Positions 11,034 through 20,066 of a stretch of DNA of 26,349 nucleotides are shown here, one piece after another. Under the pieces are notes generated by a model. It did not search any database and was not told where the DNA came from. It saw nothing but the letters and a program-made list of their open reading frames with translations. The stretch comes from Terfezia claveryi. Its lineage: Eukaryota > Ascomycota > Pezizomycetes > Pezizales > Pezizaceae. The translations under genes were made by a program, and so were the position numbers. Location of the stretch: assembly GCA_015179025.1 (NCBI GenBank), contig WHUX01000444.1:1-26349 (forward strand), written 5' to 3'. Every line of letters starts with the position of its first letter. Positions within the stretch are counted from its first letter, which is position 1.

Positions 11034-13613
11034 CTATGCTGCCGATTCCCTCAGGATAAACGGCTTCACTCGGTCTGTATGCCAACCTTTATGTATCGTC
11101 CCATTGGTCGTTTGGAAGTCGATCTTCCCCTTCGATGTGATATATGTGATTCGTGCCGGTCCCTTCCATCTATCTTCCCACGGGCTCCCCGGCTTATGCC
11201 TCTTAGAATAGTTTTGGAACAGTACCAAATCGCCAACAAGATAGTGGTGATCCCTCAGTTTGGCCTGGTATTGTTCGACACGGTGTTCCCAGGCCTTCAA
11301 TTGCCTCTCGGTTGCTAAGTGTCTAATCTCGTCCAACTTCTCGTTCCTGAGGAATACCATTTTGTCCTCATACCTCCCTACCTCCATTGGCAACACCAGG
11401 TTCTGGATAGCTGACCTCGGCTGATATCCGTATAGTAGCTGAAAAGGCGAATAACCCAATTGACCAATTTTCGAGTTGAAGGAGAACTGCGTAGGTTGAA
11501 GAAGCTTTTTCCAAGCCTTCGGATCTTGGTTTGCAAGCTTAGCTATGGACCGTTTAACTGACCGAATAGCTCTCTCCGCTTTTCCTTGTGTCTTTGCCGT
11601 TCCTGGGCCTGCAAATACCCATCGGACTCCATTCTCTTCTGCCCATTCCATGCATTCATGGTTATGGAAGTGAGGGCCTCTGTCTGTATGTATGACTCTT
11701 GGAAACCCATGCCTAGCGCAATATATATCTAGCATCTTCACCGTAGCTTCTCCTGTTGCAGACCTGCAAGAGGCCAAATCCAAGAAGCCGGTCATATTCT
11801 CAATCATCACCAGAGTATAAACGTGACCTCCCGCTGGTTCAAACGGTCCTGCGTAATCAATAGTAATTATCTCGAAAGGCTCAAGCATCACGATAGGCCT
11901 GAGTGGTTCAACCGGGAAATCTACCAGGTCCTGGCATTTTTGGCATCTCTCACAAGACCTACAATATTGTCGGCAGTCTTTGATCATTGTTGGCCAAGCA
12001 TATCCTGCTTCCAATATCTTCCGGTAAGTAATCTCTGCTGCATAATGGCCAGCGCATGCGGAATCGTGAAAAGCTGTTAGGAGAGTAGAAATCTGGGTTT
12101 GTGTAGGGACCACTCTCCAAATACTGTCATATCCCTCCAGCATTAACCTTCCCGTATTCTCTTCCATCCTATACCTTCTTGCCATCTTCCGAATTCTAGC
12201 CCTATCCGCGCTTCTCCAATCACCTGCAAAATCACCAGACAAAAGAAATCTCTTAATTCCCGACCTCCAACTATCCCATGATCCTTCCGCTACCAACACC
12301 TCTCCCGTTGCCACTTCCTCACCAGCTCGCTTTTCATTACCAGCTCGCTTTTCCTCGCCAGCTCGCTTTTCCTCACCAGCTCGCTTTTCCTCACCAGCTC
12401 GCTTGATGTTTTCCCATTCCGCTCTCTCTACCTCCTCTAGCAGTTCTTTCAGCACTCTGGACAACGCGTCCGGCACGATAAGGGTCCGACCCGGTACATG
12501 ATGAATAGTGAAGTCAAACTCCTGCAGAGCCAGTACCCACCGATTTATCTTGTTATTGGTGGATCTCAGGTTATAGATATAGGTCAAACACTGGCAATCT
12601 GTATAGAAGAAAATCCGTGTTCCATACAGAAGATGCCGATTCTTACTAGTGAAGTAGTATACTGCATAGGCTTCCTTCTCGGTTTGTGCCCATCTCTCCT
12701 GGGTTTTGTTGAGCGCTTTTGATAAGAAGGTAGAAGGGATAACCATTCGATACCGATCCATTGGAGTGACCTCACTGTCCTTGCTGTCCTTGCGAGCCAG
12801 CTGCCCGATAACGCACGAGATCGCCCATGGGCTTGCATCAAACATCATTACCACTGGGCGTTCTGGGTCGAACACCTGCAGAGTAACATTCATTTGGATA
12901 TCCGTGACCAATTCCATCATTCTCAGCTGATCTTCTTCTGTCCACTCAAAAACATAGTCTTTCCCTGGCATCCTTTTGCCCTTTCTACCTTTTGGGCCTG
13001 GCTGTATACCTGCTCTAACTCCTCCCTTCCACCCTCGTAGTTTCTCACTCATGAACTTGGTTTTATCAGATAAGCTCGGAATGAATTTTGCCAGCCATCG
13101 GATTGCAGCTAGGCTCCGTTCGATATCCTCTGGGCTGGTAACTGGTGTTCTAAACAAGGTGGAAAACTTATCTACCAATTCCGGTGATTTGGAGATTCCT
13201 CTCTGAGATACCACATGCCCTAGCATCTTCTGTGTCCGCATAAGTAGAGGTGATTTTCTTGGGTTAATAGAGGCATTTGCTTTCCTATACCTTGGAAAAA
13301 CCACAAATTCTAATAAATCTAGCTGATCATCAATGGCTTTATTCAGCTGACCTCCTGGTTGTCCACTCGCCGTATCGAGATTGTCTAAGTAGAACTGTAG
13401 GTTAGGCCCGACTACATCTCCAAAAACCATACGCATGAAATCTGAATATATGCCTGGGGCACCCTGCAATCCGAAAGGCATATAATTCCAAACGAATGCT
13501 CCTTCTCCTGGTACTATAAATGCTGTCAAGTATATTGAGTCATGATCCATTGGTATGCAGTAATACCCTGAAAACCCATCAATGCCGCTATAGACAAGCC
13601 TCCCCGCCAGGGC
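11034..13613 (-). CDS. pol: Element 4 pol, distal part: RT palm to integrase
   Basis: Same reading frame as gag and protease, starting after the TAA at 13614-13616. It opens in RT (SGIDGFSGYYCIPMDHDS), then MPFGLQGAPGIYSDF, then the active-site motif, which reads YLDN (13380-13391) instead of YxDD. RNase H has MMFDASPWAI, TEKEAYAVYYF, FYTDCQCL and PDALSR. A linker with KRAGEE repeats follows. Integrase has the HHCC module (HDSACAGHYAAE...CRSCERCQKC) and an intact DDE core: IDYAGPF, HTDRGPHF, and KAERAIRS. The C-terminus (GPARITYITSKGKIDF) resembles the usual Ty3 integrase SH3-like tail; no chromodomain is visible. About 838 residues follow the first Met at 13550. Translation in step with gag would need the upstream stops bypassed. 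Confidence 0.9.
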   Translation of the reverse strand, partial: ALAGRLVYSGIDGFSGYYCIPMDHDSIYLTAFIVPGEGAFVWNYMPFGLQGAPGIYSDFMRMVFGDVVGPNLQFYLDNLDTASGQPGGQLNKAIDDQLDLLEFVVFPRYRKANASINPRKSPLLMRTQKMLGHVVSQRGISKSPELVDKFSTLFRTPVTSPEDIERSLAAIRWLAKFIPSLSDKTKFMSEKLRGWKGGVRAGIQPGPKGRKGKRMPGKDYVFEWTEEDQLRMMELVTDIQMNVTLQVFDPERPVVMMFDASPWAISCVIGQLARKDSKDSEVTPMDRYRMVIPSTFLSKALNKTQERWAQTEKEAYAVYYFTSKNRHLLYGTRIFFYTDCQCLTYIYNLRSTNNKINRWVLALQEFDFTIHHVPGRTLIVPDALSRVLKELLEEVERAEWENIKRAGEEKRAGEEKRAGEEKRAGNEKRAGEEVATGEVLVAEGSWDSWRSGIKRFLLSGDFAGDWRSADRARIRKMARRYRMEENTGRLMLEGYDSIWRVVPTQTQISTLLTAFHDSACAGHYAAEITYRKILEAGYAWPTMIKDCRQYCRSCERCQKCQDLVDFPVEPLRPIVMLEPFEIITIDYAGPFEPAGGHVYTLVMIENMTGFLDLASCRSATGEATVKMLDIYCARHGFPRVIHTDRGPHFHNHECMEWAEENGVRWVFAGPGTAKTQGKAERAIRSVKRSIAKLANQDPKAWKKLLQPTQFSFNSKIGQLGYSPFQLLYGYQPRSAIQNLVLPMEVGRYEDKMVFLRNEKLDEIRHLATERQLKAWEHRVEQYQAKLRDHHYLVGDLVLFQNYSKRHKPGSPWEDRWKGPARITYITSKGKIDFQTTNGTIHKGWHTDRVKPFILRESAA
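12317..12404 (-). repeat. 18-bp in-frame tandem repeat in pol linker
   Basis: Nearly five units of 18 bp (plus-strand unit cctcaccagctcgctttt) encode KRAGEE/KRAGNE repeats between RNase H and integrase of element 4. The unit length keeps the frame. Confidence 0.9.
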
Positions 13614-15038
13614 TTATAGTACCTCATCTAGGCCTCTTAATTGGCCAACTCCCTTCTCCGAAATCGAGTTCAAGAAGATATAGTTTATGCAGAGTCTAAA
13701 CGGATCTGCTGAGTTATGCTTGATGGCTAGTTTGATATCTGATGACATCTCTGTTTCTCGGATGCGTGATATCAAATTGGCTTCCTCCAGCTTGGCCAAA
13801 TAGCCTACCAACCATTCCCGCTCTTTATGTGCTAACCGGACCTTTCGATTCTGAACCTTCGTCCTTGCGTCTTTTTTTAGCTGAATCCGGTGTTTGAGGA
13901 TATGCGTGTGTCTCATCTCAAGCACGTTAGTAGCCACCCATGGCCTGATTTCATCCAATATCCGGTATAGTCGCCTTCGTTGTATCTCTGATAGTCCCTC
14001 CAAATTGACCTTCCAGGTGATATCTCCAATGACCACGTCCTCGATTCCCTCATCGATCCCAGTAGGCATATCGTCGAAAATATCTTCACCTTCCGCTCGT
14101 TCCAGTTGATGAACGTGCTGTTCCTCGGACGTTCTCAATACCAGGTTTCCCGCCCAAGCCCCGTTTTTCCTTGACTTTGTCAGTTTTCCAACTCTGGCAA
14201 AATATTGTGAAATGGCCTTCTGCATTCTCTCTTCCAAGGCCGACCTATTTCCCATCTCAACCCCTTCATCCGCTCGCAACCCAACCCCTTCATCCGCAAC
14301 CTCCACCCAAATGGCTAATGCGCGTGCTAGCACTCGAGGGGTCACCTTCAGATGCTTTACTGTATATGGGTTATAGTCGGTAGTGGCATAGATCAGGCAT
14401 TTCTCACTTTTGGCAGTCTCCGAAAACATCCATTTGCGGCCTCCGACATATCTCCTTCCCTCTAGAAGTATAGGTGGGCCATTCATTCTTGGGACTTCGA
14501 TATAATCATGGCGCATACCAACTTTTGCATCAATCATAGCCAGGAACGGCTTTCCCAGCAAAACCTCATAACCCCCGCCCACTCTGCAAATTAGTAGGGT
14601 ATGCTCTGCCACCACTCCTTTCCCCAAGTCAATAACTATCTTCACCCACCCTTCCACGGTACTTTTTCCTCCAATTCCAGTAACACTCATCTCTCGTTCT
14701 GGCTTGATCACTGTATATCCTGTATTCTCCTGCAAGATCTTAGTAGACAGTTCTGGACTCACCAACGAGCACGTTGCTCCACAATCTAATAAAACATCTT
14801 GGTTGAAGGTTTTCCCAAAGAAAGCCCCTACAAGGAAGGCCGGTGACCATTCCTGTTCCTCTTCTTCTTTAGCTGCCACATTCGCCCTTCTCGGTGGCTG
14901 CACTCTTATAGTATCCTCCATTTCGTCCGACTCCGACTCTGGGTCCGAAATGAGCTCTGGTTCGGGTTGAGGTTGAGGCTGAGGTTGAGGCTCTCTCCTC
15001 GGTATGTTCCTTCTCGTATTGGCCGGCTGCGGCACTTC
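13614..15038 (-). CDS. pol: Element 4 pol, proximal part: protease and RT fingers
   Basis: Continues the gag frame immediately after a single TGA (15039-15041); there is no ATG at the start, as expected if it is made as a gag-pol fusion. After a Pro/Gln-rich and acidic leader it has the protease active site LLDCGATCSLV near 14790 and a flap-like segment (VLLGKPFLAMIDAKVG), then a connection region and the RT N-terminal part (HKEREWLVGYLAKLEEANL, then FRLCINYIFLNSISEKG near 13680). It ends at TAA 13614-13616 in the middle of RT, so as given the polyprotein is cut. Sequence on both sides of that TAA continues the RT fold in frame, so this looks like a recent point mutation. Confidence 0.88.
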   Translation of the reverse strand, partial: EVPQPANTRRNIPRREPQPQPQPQPEPELISDPESESDEMEDTIRVQPPRRANVAAKEEEEQEWSPAFLVGAFFGKTFNQDVLLDCGATCSLVSPELSTKILQENTGYTVIKPEREMSVTGIGGKSTVEGWVKIVIDLGKGVVAEHTLLICRVGGGYEVLLGKPFLAMIDAKVGMRHDYIEVPRMNGPPILLEGRRYVGGRKWMFSETAKSEKCLIYATTDYNPYTVKHLKVTPRVLARALAIWVEVADEGVGLRADEGVEMGNRSALEERMQKAISQYFARVGKLTKSRKNGAWAGNLVLRTSEEQHVHQLERAEGEDIFDDMPTGIDEGIEDVVIGDITWKVNLEGLSEIQRRRLYRILDEIRPWVATNVLEMRHTHILKHRIQLKKDARTKVQNRKVRLAHKEREWLVGYLAKLEEANLISRIRETEMSSDIKLAIKHNSADPFRLCINYIFLNSISEKGVGQLRGLDEVL

Positions 15039-16970
15039 TCATTCGTTCTCAGACTCTGGCTCCGCCTGGTTTTGTGGTGGGTTTAAGCTTTTAAAGAGCT
15101 TTTCCCTGAACTCAGCTGACTCCGTACATAACTGGCGTATTGGTACCGTTATCACTGTATCTTCTACCCACTTGTCTGCTTGAACAAAAGGCCTCTCTTG
15201 GCCTCGTTGTTGGCGGGTCTTGCGCCTGTCGGCTGGTGATGGGTATATAGTATCTGGATTTCCTCTAGCTGGGTAAGCTTGGAGATCACCTCTATCCCCA
15301 GTCTGGTGAACCTTAATGTCTCGAGCCTGATACGTACTGGTATCTCGGGCCTGATGAATGCTGGTATCTCGGGCCTGATGAATGCTGGTATCTCGGGCCT
15401 GATGAATCTCTACCGTTATCCCAAACCCAAACTCATACTCCTCCTCTTCATATAACCCTTGGGTGCGTGCTGCTGATTCGATTGTCAGATTGCTCATTCT
15501 TGCCGTGGCTATCCGTTGTTGCCATGCGGTTGGGGCTGGGACACCCTTCTGAACTCGCAGTTGTTCTCGTTCTTCGTCATTCCTTGCTGCTTCCTTACAG
15601 GCTCCCGCGTGGTGACCAAACTCCCAACAATTCCAACACAATACCTGTGTCATCCTTGGGTTGCCTCCGTTTCCTTGTCGGTTTCCCGAACTCCTAGGAT
15701 TCCCTGAAACTGGATTTCCTGCATTTCCCGGATTTCCATTATTGCCCGTATTTCCCGTATTGCCACTCATGAGCTTTTTCTGGGATTCGACTAGCATTTT
15801 CTCTCTGCCTAAAGCCTCGTCAAGCCTTCTCTGTAGTTCGGCCTTTTCTTGTTGGTATTTAGCGGCTTGTTGTCGGTGCCGCTTCGCTGATTGGTTGAAA
15901 TCCTCGGTCGTGGGGTTAGCAGAGCTGCCCGCCTTGTACTTCTTCCGGTTATCCGCAAAAATCGGGTCTTCCCCTAGCTTGTGCTTTACCTCCGCTGTTC
16001 TGACCTTCTTCTTCGTCTCTTCCCACGTCTCACTTCGAAACTCCCTGTTATCCTTCACATACAACTTCATTAGTGCCGGATCCAGGCCAGAAACAAACGT
16101 CTCGATCTGGTTATAGGGTGTCATGATAGTAGCCAACTGCGTTGCTGACACCTTATCCCTGATGTCCTCAAAGCAGGCCACATACTCATCAACTGGCTTT
16201 CCTTCTTGCTTGAGGATCTTCAGCTGGATAGCCACCAGCTGTGGTGTCGTTTCTTCATCTCTGTCCCTATATTTCTCATTCAATCGTTGTGCGAGCTGTT
16301 GGTAGGTAGCGATATCGTCTTCCTCCTGTTCTGCCAACCACGACTGAGCTCCTATAAACTTCCGCCCATCTATTCCTTTTGCTGGTGGTATGGTTGGATC
16401 CTTCAATATTGCCAGCAAGAGTTCTCGCTTCATTTCGTCGTCCATAGCTGCTCGGTTCTCTACCGATCCTGCATTATCATGCAGCCTTACCATAGTTTCA
16501 AAGGATCTCTGAAACCCCTTGAACTTCGCAGTCCCATTAAACTCTTTGTTAATAATGGACGTAATGTATTGGGTTCGCAACTGTTCAGCCTGGGCAGCCA
16601 TCTCGTCTTCTACCTTCCTCAATTCTGGCTGAAACTCGGGCTGTTCGTGTTCTCGCTGCTTGTGTTCTCGCAAGGATACGGCTATTGTTAGATTCTCACA
16701 GAAAGCCTGTAGATATCGTTGATATGTGGTCGAGTCCTGAGTCCACTCAAGGAAGAAGATTGGGGGTATAAGGCCTTGGTCATTCTTTCCTTGGTTTGTG
16801 TACAACTCGGGATGTCGTTTGAGGTTCTCTGCTGATAACTCCAATACCACCTTCGGCAAGGTGGTCATAGTGAAGTTCTTTGATACAATCTTTCTAACAA
16901 CTGCCTTCTCTGATGCCGGTAACCTGCTATACTCGAATTCAGTTTGCTTGCCGAAATAGAAGAGCCTCAA
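15039..16970 (-). CDS. gag: Element 4 gag
   Basis: Structural gene of about 640 codons. It has a helical capsid-like region (for example FRSETWEETKKKVRTAEVKHKLGEDP near 15990), a long coiled-coil-like segment (QRRLDEALGREKMLVESQKKL), an Asn/Gly-rich stretch, and one zinc knuckle, CWNCWEFGHHAGAC (CX2CX4HX4C), near 15610-15650. A HQARDTSI repeat follows. The frame is open upstream to a TGA at 17076-17078, but the first ATG is only at 16866-16868, although coding-like sequence (FYFGKQTEFEYSRLPASEK) precedes it; the true start codon may be lost or non-AUG. It ends at TGA 15039-15041 and protease follows in the same frame. Confidence 0.9.
   Translation of the reverse strand: MRLFYFGKQTEFEYSRLPASEKAVVRKIVSKNFTMTTLPKVVLELSAENLKRHPELYTNQGKNDQGLIPPIFFLEWTQDSTTYQRYLQAFCENLTIAVSLREHKQREHEQPEFQPELRKVEDEMAAQAEQLRTQYITSIINKEFNGTAKFKGFQRSFETMVRLHDNAGSVENRAAMDDEMKRELLLAILKDPTIPPAKGIDGRKFIGAQSWLAEQEEDDIATYQQLAQRLNEKYRDRDEETTPQLVAIQLKILKQEGKPVDEYVACFEDIRDKVSATQLATIMTPYNQIETFVSGLDPALMKLYVKDNREFRSETWEETKKKVRTAEVKHKLGEDPIFADNRKKYKAGSSANPTTEDFNQSAKRHRQQAAKYQQEKAELQRRLDEALGREKMLVESQKKLMSGNTGNTGNNGNPGNAGNPVSGNPRSSGNRQGNGGNPRMTQVLCWNCWEFGHHAGACKEAARNDEEREQLRVQKGVPAPTAWQQRIATARMSNLTIESAARTQGLYEEEEYEFGFGITVEIHQARDTSIHQARDTSIHQARDTSTYQARDIKVHQTGDRGDLQAYPARGNPDTIYPSPADRRKTRQQRGQERPFVQADKWVEDTVITVPIRQLCTESAEFREKLFKSLNPPQNQAEPESENE
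15313..15408 (-). repeat. 24-bp in-frame tandem repeat in gag
   Basis: Three almost perfect 24-bp copies (15337-15360, 15361-15384, 15385-15408) plus a diverged fourth (15313-15336), encoding HQARDTSI octapeptides near the gag C-terminus. Confidence 0.9.
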
Positions 16971-17101
16971 CGCAGCCTTGGCCAGTACTCCGCAAGTACT
17001 GGTGTTGTTGCGTAGGATACTACACTCCTCCTCGGAGTCTCGGTAGAACTGATCCAGTGTTATAGATACGGGTTTTCAGTCGTTGTTGTTATTGTGCCGC
17101 C

Positions 17102-17119
17102 GCCTCGCCTTTGGCTCCA
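17102..17119 (-). promoter_or_regulatory. Candidate primer-binding site of element 4
   Basis: One base inside the 5' LTR, the minus strand reads TGGAGCCAAAGGCGAGGC. PBSs begin with TGG because tRNAs end in CCA. The matching tRNA was not identified. Confidence 0.5.
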
Positions 17120-17120
17120 G

Positions 17121-17421
17121 TGTTAAGCGACAAAAGAAACCCTCACGATGACCAGGGCTCTTTGGCTTGATAATAGCTTGACGGCGTGTGTAGATTGTGT
17201 TCCGTTCAGTTCAGTTCAGTGTGACTCTTTTTCTTCGTCTCAGTGAGCGTGCGAGACTTGATTCTTATTCCACCAGCCAGGAGGGGCCTTTATAATCTCC
17301 TCGTAGCCTGACACTGACTAAACTAAGCTAGTAACGTTATCTATCTAATGCAAACAACTCGGAAAGCTAAAATACACCCGATCCACTGGCCTCCTTATCG
17401 GGCAAATATCAGCCCGTAACA
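17121..17421 (-). repeat. 5' LTR of element 4
   Basis: Right copy, identical to the left except for C at 17128 and T at 17296. The TATAAAG box on the minus strand is at 17288-17294. Transcription of the element would start here and run leftward. Confidence 0.95.
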
Positions 17422-18912
17422 GTGTAATGAGGCACGAGGAGCATAGTGACCAAGGGTATTCTCCAGTAGCTCTGCTAGCTCGGATTCGACCCGACTGCTT
17501 GCCGGCTGTACTCTAGAGATATTCATAGTGCTGGATATGGCTGCAACGGAATCGGATAAGATGGCTAGCATTGTGTGCCCGGAGACATATGATCTTCCGG
17601 TGCCATCCGTGTGACACACCTCCACCTTTCATCTAATGATCGCCCAATCTTAGCCCTCGACCCACCTACATGTGCCGAGTTTGCATCCGATAGCTCGTAG
17701 AGGATGGTAGAAGTAAGGCTGCTGGGGGTGGCTCTGTCGCAGTTGCCGAAGCTAAGAAGGAGGGGATCTGAGGGTCCTGGGGGTTCACAAAGGAATTAGG
17801 GAGCATAATGCCAACCAGACTAGCATAATGCGTATGTCTAGACTGCCTGTGCGCACTGCGCGAGCTAAGACGCTGAGGAGGGCCGGGGCGGATTTGCTTG
17901 GGGGTTGTATTTTGATTCAAAGCAAGGTATTCTGACGGCATAGAACATCAACCTTCTGATGTTTGTAGACAACACCCCCACTACCTCCCCATTTATATAC
18001 CCACCCACGGCCCATGGCCCGCGTGCGAAATGTGCCACCAAAACGACAAGGTCCACATCCGAAAACACGGCTAAAGTCCACGAGCTTAAGGCCCCATTAC
18101 TAGTATAAGCGCCGGTATGCGACCAAAGCTCAGTCTAAAGCTAGTGAACGTACACTCATAGAAGCGGAATCCGAGAGCTCTGACTCTGATGAGCCAGTAA
18201 GGCTTCCGTTCCGCCTCACATTCAGTTGAGTCAAGAGATTATATGAAAGGGTGGCCGGCGTAGTGGAGATGTGATTACCTGTTGTAGGAAAGAATATGTG
18301 TAACTCTAATGGAATACCACACATCAAAAAGTAATTATGATTAAGGAAGTAACTATGATTAAGAAAGTACCTATGATTTTGAAAGTACTTGTGAATAAGA
18401 CATGGAGATAGCTTTTGGCAAAACCGCCGTACTGTAAGAAAGACTGCGGTCTTGTCCGCGAGTTTCTACGGTATGTTCATGAGAGCAGACGATGTTCACA
18501 TAAAGCAAGACTGACAAAATATTACAATAGCGACTCTAGGTCGTACACAAGCCTAGCCTCGTTACTTTCCACTCTTGCAACATCTCCCGTACCTGATCAA
18601 CATCCTTTAAAGAAACCAATTCACTAGGGCCATCGGTACTCCAAGACTTCATACATTCAGAGGCTTCATAATGTCTTCCTTTAATGCAGAAACCTGAATA
18701 GATGCTCGATCCCTGAACTCATTGCTGGAATTTCCAAAATATCAAGTGCCATTTAGCAACTTGAGAGAAGTCGGCCTTGTGTTGAGCAGCCACGATGTAT
18801 GCACTTGTGATGAATCTAGTCACTACCGTTCGTATCATAGTTAAAACATTGTAACCCTATTGTGTTGAGCGATAATCTAGAAACAAATCAGGAACGCCTA
18901 GTGGCATTCAGT
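17422..18912. other. Intergenic region, no gene recognised
   Basis: Between element 4 and GTPase A. Open stretches occur on the minus strand (for example 17425-17625 and 17666-17941) and a short Ser/Glu-rich open stretch on the plus strand near 18120-18220, but none resembles a known protein. The first 35 bp loosely resemble the 3' end of the chromovirus LTRs (tacccttggtc, cattaca), which may be all that is left of the element 3 5' LTR; this is weak. An 18-bp tandem repeat lies at 18329-18400. Confidence 0.5.
18329..18400. repeat. Four 18-bp tandem repeats
   Basis: Four diverging head-to-tail copies of a unit like aagtaactatgattaaga. AT-rich minisatellite with no evident function. Confidence 0.85.
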
Positions 18913-20066
18913 TCACTGAATTACACATATTTGCCACCATTTCCGCTTCTTCCCTAAAGCTGATTGTAATTCCATTATCCTTTGCTGCATCGTCGCTCTA
19001 TCCGCCTCCAGCATCTTCTGCATGCTCTCTTGATCCTGTTGCATCTTTTTCATCAAATCTTCTGAAATCCGACGCTGCTCCTCCAGTAACTCCGCATTTC
19101 TCTCCGCATTCTCAGACGCCTTCAGCATGTCTTCTTTAATCTGTGCCAACTCCCTTTCCCTTTTCAAAGCCTGCTTCTCAAGCTCAGTTATGAGAGCCTG
19201 TCCAGCTGCCGTGTCCCTGACATCCTTCCCCTCACTCAGTTCCTGCTGGATTCGCAGGAAAACTGGGGACTGAACCACAATTCGGTCAATAATTTGACGA
19301 GCAGCATCTAGAGTCCCATTATATCGCGCATGTCCTGCTCCTTGTGAGACCATTCCATGCCAAAACCCCCCTGGACCAAGCAAGTACTCGGTTTCCACTT
19401 CCACGCAGCGTTCATACTCCATCTGTGTTAAATTAGCTAGTGAAGGATTGACGCATACAGTGCCAGCTCATGCTGTAGGGGTAGTTTATACCATTTCCCA
19501 TCGCGTAGTCACTAAAAGCACATTCTTCATATTTTCATCCCCACAGAGCTTCCTCATCATTGTTAGGTTGCGTGTCGCAGTCCCTGTCATCCGATTGTCC
19601 GTGATACGGTGGAGATATATAAGTCCCGAGAGTTTGAGGTCATTTTTGTACTGGAGGCCCAGCCAATCCACAAAGGTCAGGAGAACATCTGTATCTGACA
19701 TTTCGGTATCATCAAACCCTGGGGTGTCGACAAGATAGACATCATACCGTTTCCCATCTGGAGTTACATGGTGCAGGTGAGCTGGTTGAATTTCCTTTGT
19801 GCCTACGGTAAGTTGATCAGCAATCAGTATGATCAATGGATACTGCTAACCAATTGCCACGACGTTTTGCTATGAAACAAACAAGATTTATAGAACTAGG
19901 GACTGGAACGGAATTGTACATGACCGCAAACCCTTTCCCACCCGGATGTCGGCGTCATTGGTGAGCGAGTTGATGAAGGTGCTTTTTCCGACTCCCGTCA
20001 TTCCATGACTCCAATGAAAATTGGTGGATTTGTTCCTTTGGTCTTCCATTTGGGAAATTGGTCCAT
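18913..20066 (-). pseudogene. GTPase A: AIG1-like GTPase with coiled coil and CaaX box
   Basis: Three exons: 20066-19920, 19802-19492 and 19422-18913; introns of 117 and 69 bp with GT-AG ends, the first in phase 1. The start ATG (20064-20066) opens MDQFPKWKTKGTNPPIFIGV, matching GTPase B. G1 is MTGVGKSTFINSL, G3 is DTPGFDDTEM, and the G4 position reads TTRWE rather than the usual [NT]KxD. The last exon has a conserved GPGGFWHGM block, then a coiled coil (ELEKQALKRERELAQIKEDM to MQQRIMELQSAL), and ends GKKRKWWQICVIQ: a basic patch plus a CaaX box, predicting farnesylation and membrane anchoring. One base is missing just before the P-loop (near 20010), which shifts the frame. If corrected, the protein is about 322 aa, the same length as GTPase C. 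Family assignment (TRAFAC, AIG1/GIMAP-like) is from motifs; the cellular role is unknown. Confidence 0.8.

Larger units (their letters stand above)
10550..17421 (-). mobile_element. Element 4: complete Ty3/gypsy element (6872 bp)
   Basis: Complete LTR retrotransposon of a different lineage from elements 1-3, with no chromodomain. Two 301-bp LTRs (TGTTA...TAACA) flank gag and pol. GTGT precedes the left LTR (10546-10549) and follows the right one (17422-17425); if the shared terminal A is counted, the duplication is the 5-bp agtgt. The LTRs differ at two sites (10557/17128 and 10725/17296), both C/T, implying recent insertion. It carries a PBS-like site, a polypurine tract and one continuous gag-pol frame with two stops. 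Confidence 0.95.

Noticed and set aside
12317..12404. CRISPR-like regular repeats
   Set aside because: Head-to-tail units with no spacers, coding and in frame; a minisatellite in pol.
17422..17460. Possible end of the element 3 5' LTR
   Set aside because: About 35 bp show partial resemblance (tacccttggtc and cattaca), but the adjacent 200 bp do not align with LTR 1 or 2; kept only as a question.
17395..17625. Minus-strand open frame next to element 4
   Set aside because: Its last part is LTR of element 4 and the rest matches no known protein; not called as a gene.
18097..18228. Plus-strand Ser/Glu-rich open stretch
   Set aside because: Too short, no start context and no neighbouring exon that I could support.
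17666..18327. Minus-strand open frames of 65-91 codons
   Set aside because: No recognisable domain, splice structure or homology pattern; typical chance length.
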